Positions 1 through 9,295 of a stretch of DNA of 64,000 nt are shown here, one piece after another. Location of the stretch: positions 1-64,000 of the forward strand of contig CAJUIR010000001.1 in NCBI GenBank assembly GCA_910586655.1, given 5' to 3'. Under the pieces are notes generated by a model that was not told the DNA's origin, ran no database searches, and saw only the letters and a list, made by a program, of their open reading frames with translations. The position numbers and the translations under genes were made by a program. Positions within the stretch are counted from its first letter, which is position 1. Every line of letters starts with the position of its first letter. The stretch is from an uncultured Christensenellaceae bacterium (GTDB lineage: Bacteria; Bacillota; Clostridia; Christensenellales; Borkfalkiaceae).

Positions 1-16
1 ACCCGTATAAAACAAA

Positions 17-44
17 AATAGGCTTGTTTTTTAACAAGCCTATT
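17..44. terminator. Stem-loop at left edge
   Basis: A perfect 12-bp inverted repeat (AATAGGCTTGTT / AACAAGCCTATT) with a TTTT loop. A-rich sequence on its left becomes a T-tract when read on the minus strand, so the minus-strand orientation looks more terminator-like. No minus-strand gene lies immediately to its right, so it may instead serve a gene ending left of the window. Confidence 0.55.
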
Positions 45-114
45 GTAAATCAGCATTTTCTTTTCCGGCAGAGAATTGTTTTTTTCGATTGCATGTGTTA
101 AAATGTTGTTTACT

Positions 115-935
115 ATGAAAACGTTATTCATATCGGATCTGGACGGTACGCTGCTTACCAAAGAAGGCAAAGTTTCGGCATACAGCAGTGAGGGCTGAAC
201 GCAATGCTCGATCGGGGAATGCTGTTTACCTATGCCACGGCGCGTTCTGCAGACAGCGCGAAACGCGCTACCGAAGCGCTGCATATTACCGCGCCCGTCG
301 TGCTTTATAACGGCGGACTGATTTACAATTTTCATGAGCGGAAGGTGCTCCGCGCGGTATTGTTTCCGAATGACGTTGCCGAATACGTTCTTTCGGTTTT
401 GCAAAACTATGCGGTCAACCCGTTTGTTTACAGTGCAATCGATCGAAAAGAGCGCGTCTCGTGGATCATGGGCGCGGAATCGGAAGGGATGAAACGGTAT
501 TTGAGTTACAGAACCGAGGATAAGCGGCTTTTTCCCGTATCTTCAAACGATCGATTATTGGAAGGGCAGCCCTTTTATTATAAATGTATCGGACCGTTCG
601 AGCAACTTGCGCGCGTTTGGAATATTTTGAAATACGATTCGCGCATGATATGTATTTTCCATCAGGAAACTTATCATCAGGATTTCTGGATGGAGATTTC
701 TCCGCGCACCGCAACTAAAGCAAATGCGGCTACGTTTTTAAAAGAGTATTTTAATTGCGATCGACTGGTTTGTTTCGGCGACTCATCCAACGATTCGGAT
801 ATGTTCGACGTTTGTGAAGAGAAGTATGCCGTAATGAATGCAGACGATTGGTTAAAAGCAAAATCGACGTCTGTGATCGGTTATTGCGAAGAAGACGGCG
901 TTGCCAAATGGCTGGAAGCCAATTCGGGATTTTGA
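115..935 (+). pseudogene. HAD-superfamily (Cof-type) phosphatase, frameshifted
   Basis: This would be a Cof-type HAD phosphatase acting on sugar phosphates or similar small cytoplasmic substrates. The ATG at 115 opens a frame with motif I (DLDGTLL), which stops at TGA 196-198. The remainder continues in a second frame from about 192 (ATG at 204) and carries motif II (TYATARS), the motif III lysine region (TKANAATFLKEY) and motif IV (GDSSNDSDMF). Restoring one G in the GAGGGC run at 190-195 would join the frames into one protein of about 273 residues, normal for the family. The break is therefore one missing base: a true pseudogene, a phase-variable tract or a sequencing error. No clear Shine-Dalgarno precedes 115. 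Confidence 0.8.
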
Positions 936-956
936 AAACGAACATAGATAATTTGG

Positions 957-1250
957 CTATAGCAGAAAATAAATTCCGCGGTATCCGAGGAAGAAACAGT
1001 AAACGTTTAAGACGGCGAGAAGGGGCATGACGATCATAAAGAGCAGGTTGCTCAAACGGAATTTCATGCAAAACATCGAAACGTAAACGGCGATTGCTCC
1101 GCCCATGATTGCCGAGAGGATCAATTTCCCGTCGCTTTTTTGAAATGATTTGCCGTCTTCCCAATCTTCGCGTTGCGTTTTGAGAAGTCGGAAAGCATAA
1201 AAGTTGATGGCAAAAATATAAACTGCAAACAGAATATAGAGCAATAACAT
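957..1250 (-). CDS. DUF1294-like small membrane protein
   Basis: A 97-residue protein with an N-terminal hydrophobic helix (about 2-20), a charged cytoplasmic stretch (KTQREDWEDGKSFQKSDGK) and two further hydrophobic segments ending near the C-terminus. The order and the K-S-D-G-K-L link before the glycine-containing second helix resemble DUF1294 proteins, which have no assigned function. It faces away from the serine dehydratase gene and shares a 51-bp divergent intergenic region with it. Membrane location is clear; the family call is moderate. Confidence 0.6.
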   Translation of the reverse strand: MLLLYILFAVYIFAINFYAFRLLKTQREDWEDGKSFQKSDGKLILSAIMGGAIAVYVSMFCMKFRLSNLLFMIVMPLLAVLNVYCFFLGYRGIYFLL

Positions 1251-1301
1251 ATCGCTGTTAGTATGTACGTTTTACAGAAAATTTGTCGGGTTGGTTAGAA
1301 T

Positions 1302-2504
1302 ATGAAATCAATCAAAGAATTATATAAAATCGGGAAAGGTCCGTCCAGTTCCCATACGATGGGACCGGAGCGCGCCGCGCGTAATTTTTTAAGCCTTTGT
1401 CCCCAAGCGGAACGGTTCCGTGCAGTGTTATACGGTTCGCTTGCGCATACGGGAAAGGGGCATTTGACCGACGAGGCGGTGCGGGGGGTGTTTGCGCCGC
1501 GTAAAACGGAAGTGATTTTCGACTGCGAAAAAAAAGACTTGCCGCATCCGAACACCATGGAACTGTTTGCTTATCGTGGCGACGGTTCGTTACTATTGAA
1601 TCAAACCTATCTTTCGGTTGGCGGCGGGAGCATTTGCGCCCTTGGGGATAAACTGTTTCAAGAGCCCGAAATATACCCGTTCCGTAACTTTGAGGAGATC
1701 CGCCGCTATTGCACGGAAGAAAAATGCGGTCTGGACGACGTGGTGTTCCGCTATGAAGGGGACGATATCAAAGAATATCTTCGTATGATCTGGCGCAGCA
1801 TGAAAGCGACGATCGAATGCGGTTTGACCAAGACGGGCGAACTTCCGGGGGAACTGCACGTAAAACGCAAAGCGGCGACGCTTTGCATAGAGGTAGCGGG
1901 AGAGGGCGAAACCGAGCGCGAGAAGCGGATTCTGTCCAGTTATGCGTTTGCGACCGCCGAGGAGAATGCGGGCGGCGGAAGGGTGGTCACGGCGCCAACG
2001 TGCGGCGCAAGCGGTGTATTGCCCGCAGTGCTGATGTACCTTGTTAAAAAATACCGCGTGAGCGAAGAGACGGTAATCTCTGCGCTGGCGGTTGCAGGAA
2101 TTGTCGGAAACGTCGTGAAAACCAATGCTTCTGTCAGCGGCGCGGAAGCGGGCTGTCAGGCGGAAATCGGCACGGCTACCGCCATGGCGACGGCGGCTGT
2201 TTGCAGGATTTCGGGCTATACGCTTGAAGAAACGGAGTACGCCGCGGAAATTGCTTTGGAGCATCAGTTGGGACTGACTTGCGATCCCATTTGCGGTTAC
2301 GTGCAAATTCCATGTATCGAACGGAATGCGGTCGCTGCAATGCGTGCGCTCGACGGCGCCGAACTTGCGCACGTGCTTGCAGGAACGCGAAAAATCTCGT
2401 TCGATCTCATCGTGAAAACGATGTACGAAACGGGGAAGGATTTAAGCGAACGTTATCGGGAAACGAGCGAAGGCGGACTTGCCGCACTGTATAAAATTCG
2501 TTAA
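1302..2504 (+). CDS. sdaA: L-serine ammonia-lyase, single-chain iron-sulfur type
   Basis: Deaminates L-serine to pyruvate and ammonia in the cytoplasm using a [4Fe-4S] cluster. The 400-residue chain has the beta domain first, with the signature GPSSSHTMGPERAA at about 13-26, and the alpha domain after it (GGGRVVTAPTCGASGVLPA near 225; CDPICGYVQIPCIERN near 328). These hold the conserved cysteines expected to ligate the cluster. Both domains are fused, as in E. coli SdaA, unlike the two-subunit enzymes of many Firmicutes, and it is shorter than the E. coli enzyme (about 454 residues). It stands alone and ends at a strong hairpin terminator. The ATG lacks a good Shine-Dalgarno but aligns with the family N-terminus. 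Confidence 0.93.
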   Translation: MKSIKELYKIGKGPSSSHTMGPERAARNFLSLCPQAERFRAVLYGSLAHTGKGHLTDEAVRGVFAPRKTEVIFDCEKKDLPHPNTMELFAYRGDGSLLLNQTYLSVGGGSICALGDKLFQEPEIYPFRNFEEIRRYCTEEKCGLDDVVFRYEGDDIKEYLRMIWRSMKATIECGLTKTGELPGELHVKRKAATLCIEVAGEGETEREKRILSSYAFATAEENAGGGRVVTAPTCGASGVLPAVLMYLVKKYRVSEETVISALAVAGIVGNVVKTNASVSGAEAGCQAEIGTATAMATAAVCRISGYTLEETEYAAEIALEHQLGLTCDPICGYVQIPCIERNAVAAMRALDGAELAHVLAGTRKISFDLIVKTMYETGKDLSERYRETSEGGLAALYKIR

Positions 2505-2509
2505 AAAAA

Positions 2510-2538
2510 GAGCGGACGAAAAACGTCCGCTCATAATT
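2510..2538. terminator. Bidirectional terminator between sdaA and TSCPD gene
   Basis: Nine-bp stem GAGCGGACG / CGTCCGCTC with an AAAAA loop. It has A residues on the left and T-rich sequence on the right, so it can stop convergent transcripts from both sides. Confidence 0.85.
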
Positions 2539-2548
2539 TTTATTGCGT

Positions 2549-2797
2549 TTATTTTTTTTCGAGATAGGGTTCGAGCGCAAGCGCAAGTTGATCGGGACAA
2601 GAGGTGTTTTGCTTGCAACGAATTCCTTTTAAAAGGGGTACGACTTCGTCGGGCGTCTTGCCTTCGACCAGCCTGCCGATTCCTTGTAAGTTGCCGCTGC
2701 AACCGCCGATAAATTTTACGTTATGGATCTTGCGTTCGTCATCCAAGTCAAAAATGATCTGTTTGCTGCAAGTGCCTCTGGTTGAAAATGTGATCAT
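2549..2797 (-). CDS. TSCPD domain protein (TIGR03905-like)
   Basis: An 82-residue protein whose order of features (TFSTRGTCSKQI, FIGGCSGNLQGI, LKGIRC, TSCPDQLALAL) matches the small TSCPD proteins of Clostridia. The four cysteines, including the TSCPD motif, suggest metal or cofactor binding; TSCPD domains also occur at the C-terminus of ribonucleotide reductases, but the stand-alone function is unknown. A perfect Shine-Dalgarno (AAAGGAG, 5 nt from ATG) supports the start. It follows the DUF4364 gene by 10 nt and is probably co-transcribed with it. Confidence 0.88.
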   Translation of the reverse strand: MITFSTRGTCSKQIIFDLDDERKIHNVKFIGGCSGNLQGIGRLVEGKTPDEVVPLLKGIRCKQNTSCPDQLALALEPYLEKK

Positions 2798-2807
2798 GAT
2801 CGCTCCT

Positions 2808-3332
2808 TTAATCTACAAGTGTTTCGTACACGACGGAGTATAATTCCGACGCCTTATCTTCCCATTTTTTAAAAATGGTATTTGCCGTTTTTTTATCGGG
2901 AACCACAAATTTCAGTTCCAACATGGGCTGGACGGGGGCAAGAATTTTCAAAAAGACCGTATAAGTTCCGTCTTTATTCTGGAAATAATCGGCTTTGCAA
3001 TCCTGCCGCGTGCGGAATTTCGCACTGTTGTTTTTGACGAATCGGGAGATTTCTTCCCGCGCGCTCCGCGGTATGTTGATATAAAAATTGGCAAGCGTTT
3101 CTCTGCCTTCGGGGGTAATGATGTAAAGCGGATCGTCCGCACTTGGAATTTCGCAGATAAAGCCGTCGGAAATCAGTTTGTGAATGAGCACTACGCAATC
3201 CATATAGTTGATCCAATCGTTGGAAAGGGTGCACATATCGATGATCGTCCGTTCGGAGAGCGGGCTTTCCATTTTATCAAAGACAAAGAGCAGTATTAAC
3301 TTGTTGACCGACGTCTCGCCTTTTATCTGCAT
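2808..3332 (-). CDS. DUF4364 family protein, winged-helix-like
   Basis: A 174-residue protein with the DUF4364 N-terminal signature (NKLILLFVFDKMESPLSER, then TIIDMCTLSNDWINYMDC). The fold predicted for the family is an N-terminal winged helix, which suggests DNA binding; target and function are unknown. I place the start at the ATG at 3332, which has AAAGGA upstream, rather than at a TTG at 3386 that lies against a hairpin and has no ribosome site. It heads a two-gene operon with the TSCPD gene and has its own promoter at 3442-3470. Confidence 0.85.
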   Translation of the reverse strand: MQIKGETSVNKLILLFVFDKMESPLSERTIIDMCTLSNDWINYMDCVVLIHKLISDGFICEIPSADDPLYIITPEGRETLANFYINIPRSAREEISRFVKNNSAKFRTRQDCKADYFQNKDGTYTVFLKILAPVQPMLELKFVVPDKKTANTIFKKWEDKASELYSVVYETLVD

Positions 3333-3385
3333 GAACTGCGTTTTTCCTTTGATTTTCTTGTGCGTTTTGTTTCTTCGACGGAACA

Positions 3386-3409
3386 AGCCGCTTAATGAAA
3401 AAAGCGGCT
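3386..3409 (-). promoter_or_regulatory. Hairpin in the DUF4364 leader
   Basis: AGCCGCTT / AAGCGGCT stem (8 bp) in the 5' untranslated region of the DUF4364 transcript. It lacks a following T-tract, so it is more likely an mRNA 5' structure than a terminator. Confidence 0.45.
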
Positions 3410-3433
3410 ATCCTTCGAGGCTATCCCAATTAT

Positions 3434-3470
3434 GTGAATCTATTATACCTAAATTCACGCATAAAATCAA
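3434..3470 (-). promoter_or_regulatory. Promoter of DUF4364-TSCPD with overlapping dyad
   Basis: Read on the minus strand: TTGATT, 17 bp, TATAAT (plus coordinates 3465-3470 and 3442-3447). The -10 box is bracketed by GTGAAT / ATTCAC arms (3434-3439 and 3453-3458), a plausible operator position. Confidence 0.6.
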
Positions 3471-3489
3471 GATATTTCGAAAAAATTCT

Positions 3490-3518
3490 TTCACATTTTT
3501 TATGTTTTATGGTATAAT
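3490..3518 (+). promoter_or_regulatory. Promoter of the miaB-mutS-mutL-miaA operon
   Basis: TTCACA at 3490-3495 and a perfect TATAAT at 3513-3518, 17 bp apart, 24 bp before the miaB ATG. It lies back to back with the DUF4364 promoter. Confidence 0.75.
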
Positions 3519-3542
3519 ATATGCTCGGAGAATTAGATACGC

Positions 3543-4844
3543 ATGAAATATCATATCGTTACGTACGGCTGTCAGATGAATCTTCACGAATCGGAAAAAA
3601 TCGCGGGGATTCTACGGGAAAAGGGTTATGACGAGGAATCCTCGCTCGAAGAGGCGGACATCGTTGTTTTTAATACCTGTTGTATTCGGGAAAACGCCGA
3701 AAATCATGCGTTCGGTAACCTCGGCGCGCTTAAAAAATTAAAACGCGCAAAAAAAAGTCTGATCATTGCCGTAGGCGGCTGTATGGTGCAGGAAGCGGGA
3801 AAAGCGCAACTGATCCGCGAAAAGTTTCCGTTTGTGGATATTTTATTCGGGACGCATAATTTATACGAACTCGGCGAACTCATCGACCGAAAAAAATCAC
3901 AAAAAAAAGCCGTCCTTTCCGTTCCGGAAGAAAGAAAAGAGACCGAAGACGGAATTGTTGCCGTGCGGACAAGTTATCCCAATGCTTGGGTGAACATCGC
4001 TTACGGATGCAACAATTTTTGCTCGTATTGCATTGTGCCCTATGTGCGCGGGCGTGAGCGTTCCAGAAAGAAAGAACTTATTCTGGAAGAAGTTCGCGAC
4101 TTAATTTTAAAGGGATATAAAGAGATTACGTTGCTTGGTCAAAACGTGAATTCTTATCGCGACGGAGAAACTGCTTTTCCGGAACTTTTAGATGAGGTTG
4201 CCTCGCTTGAAGGAGAGTTCCGTCTTCGTTTTATGACGTCGCATCCCAAAGATTTTTCCGAAGAACTTGTTGCGGTCATGAAAAAACATAAAAAAATTTG
4301 CAGGGTTTTGCATCTGCCGGCTCAGTCGGGTTCAAACCGTATCCTGAGTCTGATGAACCGCCGATATACGCGTGAAAAGTATCTGGAACACGTAAGATAT
4401 TTAAAGCAGGAAATTCCGGATGCGGAACTTACGACCGATTTGATCGTCGGTTTCCCTACGGAAACGGATGAAGATTTTGAGGCGACGCTATCGCTCGTTC
4501 GGGAAGCGGATTTTGCCTCGGCGTTTACGTTTATTTACTCTCCGCGCAGCGGAACCAAAGCGGCGGAAATGGAAGGACAAATTCCGGAAGAAACCGGCAA
4601 AGCGCGGATCGTGAAATTGATCGACCTCGTTAACAGCCAAACGCGCGAAAAGAGCAAGAAATACATCGGAAAGACGGCGGAGATCCTTTGCGAAGGATAC
4701 GACGAGAAAAAGAAACTGTATCTCGGGCGCGACTCTTACGGCAGAATGGGATATTTCGAAAGCGAGCAAAGTCCCGTGGGAGAATTTGTTACGCTTAAAA
4801 TCGTCCGCGCAAGCGGAATTTCACTCTACGGCGAACGGATATAA
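3543..4844 (+). CDS. miaB: tRNA-2-methylthio-N6-dimethylallyladenosine synthase MiaB
   Basis: Radical-SAM methylthiotransferase that adds a methylthio group to i6A37 of tRNAs, using two [4Fe-4S] clusters. The N-terminal UPF0004 domain carries GCQMNLHES (Cys10), NTCCIRENA (about 45) and GGCMVQE (about 79). The radical-SAM motif CNNFCSYC (CxxxCxxC) lies near 156-163, followed by a C-terminal TRAM-like region. The 433-residue length is normal. It is first in the operon, and miaA, which makes its substrate, is fourth. The next gene starts 12 nt after the stop. Confidence 0.96.
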   Translation: MKYHIVTYGCQMNLHESEKIAGILREKGYDEESSLEEADIVVFNTCCIRENAENHAFGNLGALKKLKRAKKSLIIAVGGCMVQEAGKAQLIREKFPFVDILFGTHNLYELGELIDRKKSQKKAVLSVPEERKETEDGIVAVRTSYPNAWVNIAYGCNNFCSYCIVPYVRGRERSRKKELILEEVRDLILKGYKEITLLGQNVNSYRDGETAFPELLDEVASLEGEFRLRFMTSHPKDFSEELVAVMKKHKKICRVLHLPAQSGSNRILSLMNRRYTREKYLEHVRYLKQEIPDAELTTDLIVGFPTETDEDFEATLSLVREADFASAFTFIYSPRSGTKAAEMEGQIPEETGKARIVKLIDLVNSQTREKSKKYIGKTAEILCEGYDEKKKLYLGRDSYGRMGYFESEQSPVGEFVTLKIVRASGISLYGERI

Positions 4845-4856
4845 AAGGGGAAAATT

Positions 4857-7418
4857 ATGGCAATTTCACCAATGATGGAACATTACCTCCAAACGAAAGA
4901 GAAGTACAAAGACTGTGTGCTCTTTTATCGGTTGGGTGATTTTTACGAAATGTTTTTCGACGATGCGGTACGTGTTTCCCAAATGCTCGATTTGATGCTC
5001 ACGGGCAGAGATTGCGGTATGAAGGAACGTGCGCCGATGTGCGGGATCCCGTTCCATGCTGCGGATACATATATCGCCAAACTCGTTGCAATGGGCGAGC
5101 GCGTTGCCATCTGCGAGCAACTGAGCGAACCCAAACCGGGGGTAAAGATCGTGGAGCGCGACGTGGTACGCATCATTTCCGCCGGTACGTTGACGGAAGA
5201 GGGGCTGCTCGACGAAAAAAGAAACAACTATATTGCGTGCGCCTATAAGAGCGGAAAGACCTATGCGCTTGCATGGGCGGACATTACGACGGGAGAGTTT
5301 TCGGCAAGCGAAGAAGAGAATTCCGAAAATTTACTTTCATCTTTGAATAATCTTTCGGTTGCGGAAATCATTTGTAACGACGAACTGCTGTTCGACGTGA
5401 AAGAACGGGTCGAGCGCGAACGTTCGCTTCCTCCTTTTTCTTGCTATTTGCCTTGGGCGTTTCAGCGCGCGGCGGCGGAAAACAATTTAAAAAAACAACT
5501 CTCCGTATCGTCGGCGGACGCGCTCGGTCTGAACGGGCATGAGGGCGCGTTGATTGCGGCGGGCGCACTTGTGGAATACCTGCGCGAAACGCAGAAACAT
5601 GCTTTAAAAAATTTAAGCGCATTGCGGTACACCGATAAAGGTCTTTATATGAGGCTCGACCCTACTGCCGTGCGCAATCTTGAAATTCTGAAAAATAATG
5701 CAGAAGGCGCCAAGTACGGTTCGCTTCTGTGGCTGCTCGACCGCACGAAGACGGGAATGGGGGCGCGCAAACTTGCCTCGATGCTGACAAGTCCTTTGAT
5801 GCAGAAAGCCGAAATCGAAAAGCGTCTCGACGCCGTAAACGAACTCTTCGACGCGTCGGTTGCGCGAATCGAGATCCATGATCTGCTTTCTTCGATCAAG
5901 GACGTGGAGCGGCTCACGGGAAAAATATCCAACGGTAATTTACAGCCCAAAGACTGTTTGTCGCTGTCGGCGTCGCTCGCCGTGATTCCGTCGTTAAAAA
6001 TGCACTTGGCGGGATTTGATTCTGTGCTGCTAAAAGAAATTTCGAACGATCTGATCGATACGCGCAGCCTGTGCGATTTATTGAATCGTGCGATCGCACC
6101 CGAGGCGACAACGAGGAAAGAGGGGAATTATATCCGTGAAGGCTATAACGCCCAACTTGATGAACTTCGGAACGTGAAAAACAACAGTACGACTTCGGTT
6201 GCGGAATTGGAAACGCGGGAGCGCGAGAAAACAGGCATCCGTAATTTGAAGGTTGGGTACAATCGCGTTTTCGGCTATTATATCGAAGTCACCAACTCTT
6301 TACTGGATAAAGTTCCGTACTCTTATATCAGAAGACAGACGCTTGCGGGCGCGGAGCGGTTTACGACCGAAGAACTGAAAGAACTGGAACAAAGCGTATT
6401 GGGCAGCAGCGATAAGGCAATGCGCCTTGAAGAGCATCTTTACAACGAACTCCTCGAAATTCTTTCGCGCAATATCGAAGTGTTGAAAACGCTTTCTTCG
6501 GCGGTCGCCATGCTTGATTTTTTGGTGTCGCTTGCGGTCGTTGCAAAAGAAAATAAGTATTGCAGACCGGAAATTACCGAGTCGGGCGCATTGGACATCA
6601 GCGAGGGGCGGCATCCGGTTGTTGAGGCGATCTCCAAAGAACGCTTTATCCCCAACGACGGTTTGCTCGACGGCGGCGAAAACCGCGCTATGATCATAAC
6701 GGGTCCGAATATGGCGGGGAAAAGTACTTATCTGCGTCAGATCGCTCTCATTGTATTTATGGCGCAAGTGGGTAGTTACGTGCCGGCAAAAGCGGCGAGG
6801 GTTCCCATTTGCGATCGGATTTTTACGCGAATCGGCGCAAGCGACAATCTGATTCTCGACCGCAGTACGTTTATGGTGGAGATGACGGAAGTTGCCAACA
6901 TTTTACGGAACGCCACTGAAAAGAGCCTTTTGGTTCTGGACGAAGTGGGACGCGGGACAAGCACATACGACGGGCTTTCCATTGCGTGGTCGGTCATTGA
7001 ATATCTTGCAAGCAACGTTCGAGCCAAAACGCTGTTTGCTACCCATTATCACGAATTGACCGAACTCGAGGGCAAGTTGGAAGGCGTGAAAAATTACAAA
7101 ATCAATGTGCGCGAAATCGGCGGAAGCATCGTGTTTTTGCGGAAAATCGTACGGGGCGGGGCTTCAAAAAGTTTCGGGGTGGAAGTCGCGGCGCTTGCAG
7201 GTGTTCCCGAAGCAGTCACTTCGAGAGCGAAATCGATATTAAAAACCTTGGAAAAGAAAGATTTGTCTTTAAACTCCGCGCAATGCGTTGCGGAAAGCGA
7301 AGAATGGGATTCGGAACAACTTGATTTCCGTGCCGAACTTCAAGGTATCGACGTAAACGCGCTTACGCCTTTGCAGGCGCTGTCGCTGATCTCCGAATGG
7401 AAGGAGAAACTCAAATGA
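4857..7418 (+). CDS. mutS: DNA mismatch repair ATPase MutS
   Basis: Recognises base mismatches and small loops and recruits MutL. The 853-residue protein has the mismatch-binding F-Y-E motif in the N-terminal domain (GDFYEMF, about 26-32), central lever and clamp domains, and an ABC-type ATPase with Walker A GPNMAGKSTYLRQ near residue 616 and Walker B VLDEVGRGTSTYDG near 698. All are intact and the length is normal for MutS1. A strong ribosome site (AAAAGGGG) precedes ATG 4857. The stop overlaps the mutL start (ATGA). Confidence 0.97.
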   Translation: MAISPMMEHYLQTKEKYKDCVLFYRLGDFYEMFFDDAVRVSQMLDLMLTGRDCGMKERAPMCGIPFHAADTYIAKLVAMGERVAICEQLSEPKPGVKIVERDVVRIISAGTLTEEGLLDEKRNNYIACAYKSGKTYALAWADITTGEFSASEEENSENLLSSLNNLSVAEIICNDELLFDVKERVERERSLPPFSCYLPWAFQRAAAENNLKKQLSVSSADALGLNGHEGALIAAGALVEYLRETQKHALKNLSALRYTDKGLYMRLDPTAVRNLEILKNNAEGAKYGSLLWLLDRTKTGMGARKLASMLTSPLMQKAEIEKRLDAVNELFDASVARIEIHDLLSSIKDVERLTGKISNGNLQPKDCLSLSASLAVIPSLKMHLAGFDSVLLKEISNDLIDTRSLCDLLNRAIAPEATTRKEGNYIREGYNAQLDELRNVKNNSTTSVAELETREREKTGIRNLKVGYNRVFGYYIEVTNSLLDKVPYSYIRRQTLAGAERFTTEELKELEQSVLGSSDKAMRLEEHLYNELLEILSRNIEVLKTLSSAVAMLDFLVSLAVVAKENKYCRPEITESGALDISEGRHPVVEAISKERFIPNDGLLDGGENRAMIITGPNMAGKSTYLRQIALIVFMAQVGSYVPAKAARVPICDRIFTRIGASDNLILDRSTFMVEMTEVANILRNATEKSLLVLDEVGRGTSTYDGLSIAWSVIEYLASNVRAKTLFATHYHELTELEGKLEGVKNYKINVREIGGSIVFLRKIVRGGASKSFGVEVAALAGVPEAVTSRAKSILKTLEKKDLSLNSAQCVAESEEWDSEQLDFRAELQGIDVNALTPLQALSLISEWKEKLK

Positions 7419-9295
7419 AAATAAACGTATTGTCGGCGGAGATATATAACAAAATTGCGGCGGGCGAAGTGGTGGATCGTCCGTATTCCGTAGTGAAAGA
7501 ACTCGTCGAAAATGCGATCGATGCGGGAGCGACTGAAATTACGGTCGAGATCGAAAACGGCGGGAAGAAACGCATTTGCGTGACAGATAACGGTTGCGGT
7601 ATGGAAAAAGACGATCTGGAACGTGCGTTTTTACCGCATGCGACCAGCAAACTGCAAACAGCGGAAGATTTGTTTACGGTGCAGACGTTGGGATTCCGCG
7701 GAGAGGCGATTGCGTCGATCGCAGCCGTTTCGCGCATGAATATCACGTCCAAAACGGAAAGCGGTGAGGCAAATTCGCTCAGCGTAACGGGCGGAATATT
7801 CGGTAAAACCGTATCTGCCGCGGGCGCAAACGGAACCGGCGTTACAGTAGAAGATTTATTTTACAACACTCCCGCGCGTTTGAAATTTCTCAAATCGGAC
7901 GCGCAGGAAGAAAGCGATGTTTCCAATATGATCGCGCGTTTTATTCTCTCTCACCCTGAAATATCGTTTACCTATTCGGCGGGCGGAAAAGTCAAATACC
8001 GTTCGTTCGGCGACGGGTTAAAAAGTGCGCTTTCCGTCGTCTACGGCGCGCAGACGCTCAGTCAGTGTCACGAGATCTCGGCGGAGAAACACGGGATCAG
8101 ATTGAGCGGTTTTATCGGCAATCAGAATTTTTCCAAACCTAACCGCAGTTATCAGAGTTTATTCGTCAACGGACGCTACGTTGTCAATCAAACGGTCGGC
8201 GCGGCGGTGACGAACGCTTACGGCGCGTATCTGATGAAACGGCAGTATCCGTTTTATGTGTTGTTCTTGGAAATCCCTCCTGAAATTGTGGACGTCAACG
8301 TGCATCCGAACAAAGCGGACGTGCGTTTTGCTGACAATCAGATTATTTACGGCAGCGTTTATTCTGTGATTTCCGCAGTACTCGACGGAAATTCCCGCGC
8401 GCTCGAATATCTTGCGGGGATTCCAAAGCCTGATGAAACGATTCGGGTACAAAATCCCGTGTCTTCGCCTCTTCCGTCTCAGTCGATTCCGAAAACGGAA
8501 GAAAAGGCGTCCATGACGTACGAGGAGGCGAAAAAAGAGTTGCAGTTCGACGTATCTCCCGTGGGCGGCAGAAAATCGGAACCCGATTTTTTAGAGCAGC
8601 CTCCGGTGCGGATGGAAGTCCGTTCGTCCGCTGCGGCTTCGGAAGATATTTTTGCCGAAAATCAACGCTATCTGCTTGAAAGGGAAGAAAAGATTCATAA
8701 GACGCAGGACAGGATCGATCCCGCAGAATTGGATTATAAAGGCGAATTGTTCCGCACCTACCTCATTTATGAAACGGGCGACTGCGCATATTTTATCGAC
8801 CAGCATGCGGCGCACGAACGCATTATTTACAACCGTTTGCGTGAGAAATGGGAAAAGAGGGAGATCGTTTCCCAACCCATGCTCATGCCTTTTATCCTGA
8901 ATGTAAACGCGCAGGAATACGCCTTTTTGGAAAAGAATTTCAACGTTTTACGGGATATGGGATTCGACGTCGAGGAGTTCGGAAACAACAGTGTGAAAGT
9001 TTCCGCTGTTCCCGTCGATTTGCAAAAGATCGATCTTGACGCGTTTTTTCGGGAAGTGCTTTCTTCGATGGAAAGTCTCAGAGCCGTCAGACTTGTCGAT
9101 ATCCTGAAAGACAGATTGGCGACTTCGGCTTGCAAAGCGGCGGTCAAGGGCGGAGAAATGCTTACTGTGCAGGAAGTCCGCGCACTGATAGACGAAACCG
9201 ACGGAGATATGGGGATGAAATGCCCTCACGGTCGGCCTGTTGCGGTAAAAATGAAAAAAAGCGAGATCGAAAAATTATTTAAGAGAATCGTATGA
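7415..9295 (+). CDS. mutL: DNA mismatch repair protein MutL
   Basis: Couples MutS to strand incision. The 626-residue protein has a GHKL ATPase N-terminus (GEVVDRP, ENAIDAGA, DNGCGM, ATSK, GFRGEAIASI) and a C-terminal domain with endonuclease-type elements: DQHAAHER near 463, ACKAAVKGGE, and CPHGRP near the end. In the DQHA-x2-E-x4-E metal motif the last position is Asn (ERIIYN) rather than Glu. I start it at ATG 7415, overlapping the mutS stop, because GGAG sits 8 nt upstream and the protein then begins at the conserved IN-VLSAEIYNKIAAGEVV. Confidence 0.95.
   Translation: MKINVLSAEIYNKIAAGEVVDRPYSVVKELVENAIDAGATEITVEIENGGKKRICVTDNGCGMEKDDLERAFLPHATSKLQTAEDLFTVQTLGFRGEAIASIAAVSRMNITSKTESGEANSLSVTGGIFGKTVSAAGANGTGVTVEDLFYNTPARLKFLKSDAQEESDVSNMIARFILSHPEISFTYSAGGKVKYRSFGDGLKSALSVVYGAQTLSQCHEISAEKHGIRLSGFIGNQNFSKPNRSYQSLFVNGRYVVNQTVGAAVTNAYGAYLMKRQYPFYVLFLEIPPEIVDVNVHPNKADVRFADNQIIYGSVYSVISAVLDGNSRALEYLAGIPKPDETIRVQNPVSSPLPSQSIPKTEEKASMTYEEAKKELQFDVSPVGGRKSEPDFLEQPPVRMEVRSSAAASEDIFAENQRYLLEREEKIHKTQDRIDPAELDYKGELFRTYLIYETGDCAYFIDQHAAHERIIYNRLREKWEKREIVSQPMLMPFILNVNAQEYAFLEKNFNVLRDMGFDVEEFGNNSVKVSAVPVDLQKIDLDAFFREVLSSMESLRAVRLVDILKDRLATSACKAAVKGGEMLTVQEVRALIDETDGDMGMKCPHGRPVAVKMKKSEIEKLFKRIV

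Noticed and set aside
1593..2372. A 259-codon open frame antisense to the serine dehydratase
   Set aside because: It is rich in Arg, His and Cys as expected for an antisense shadow, has no ribosome site, and the plus-strand gene is certain.
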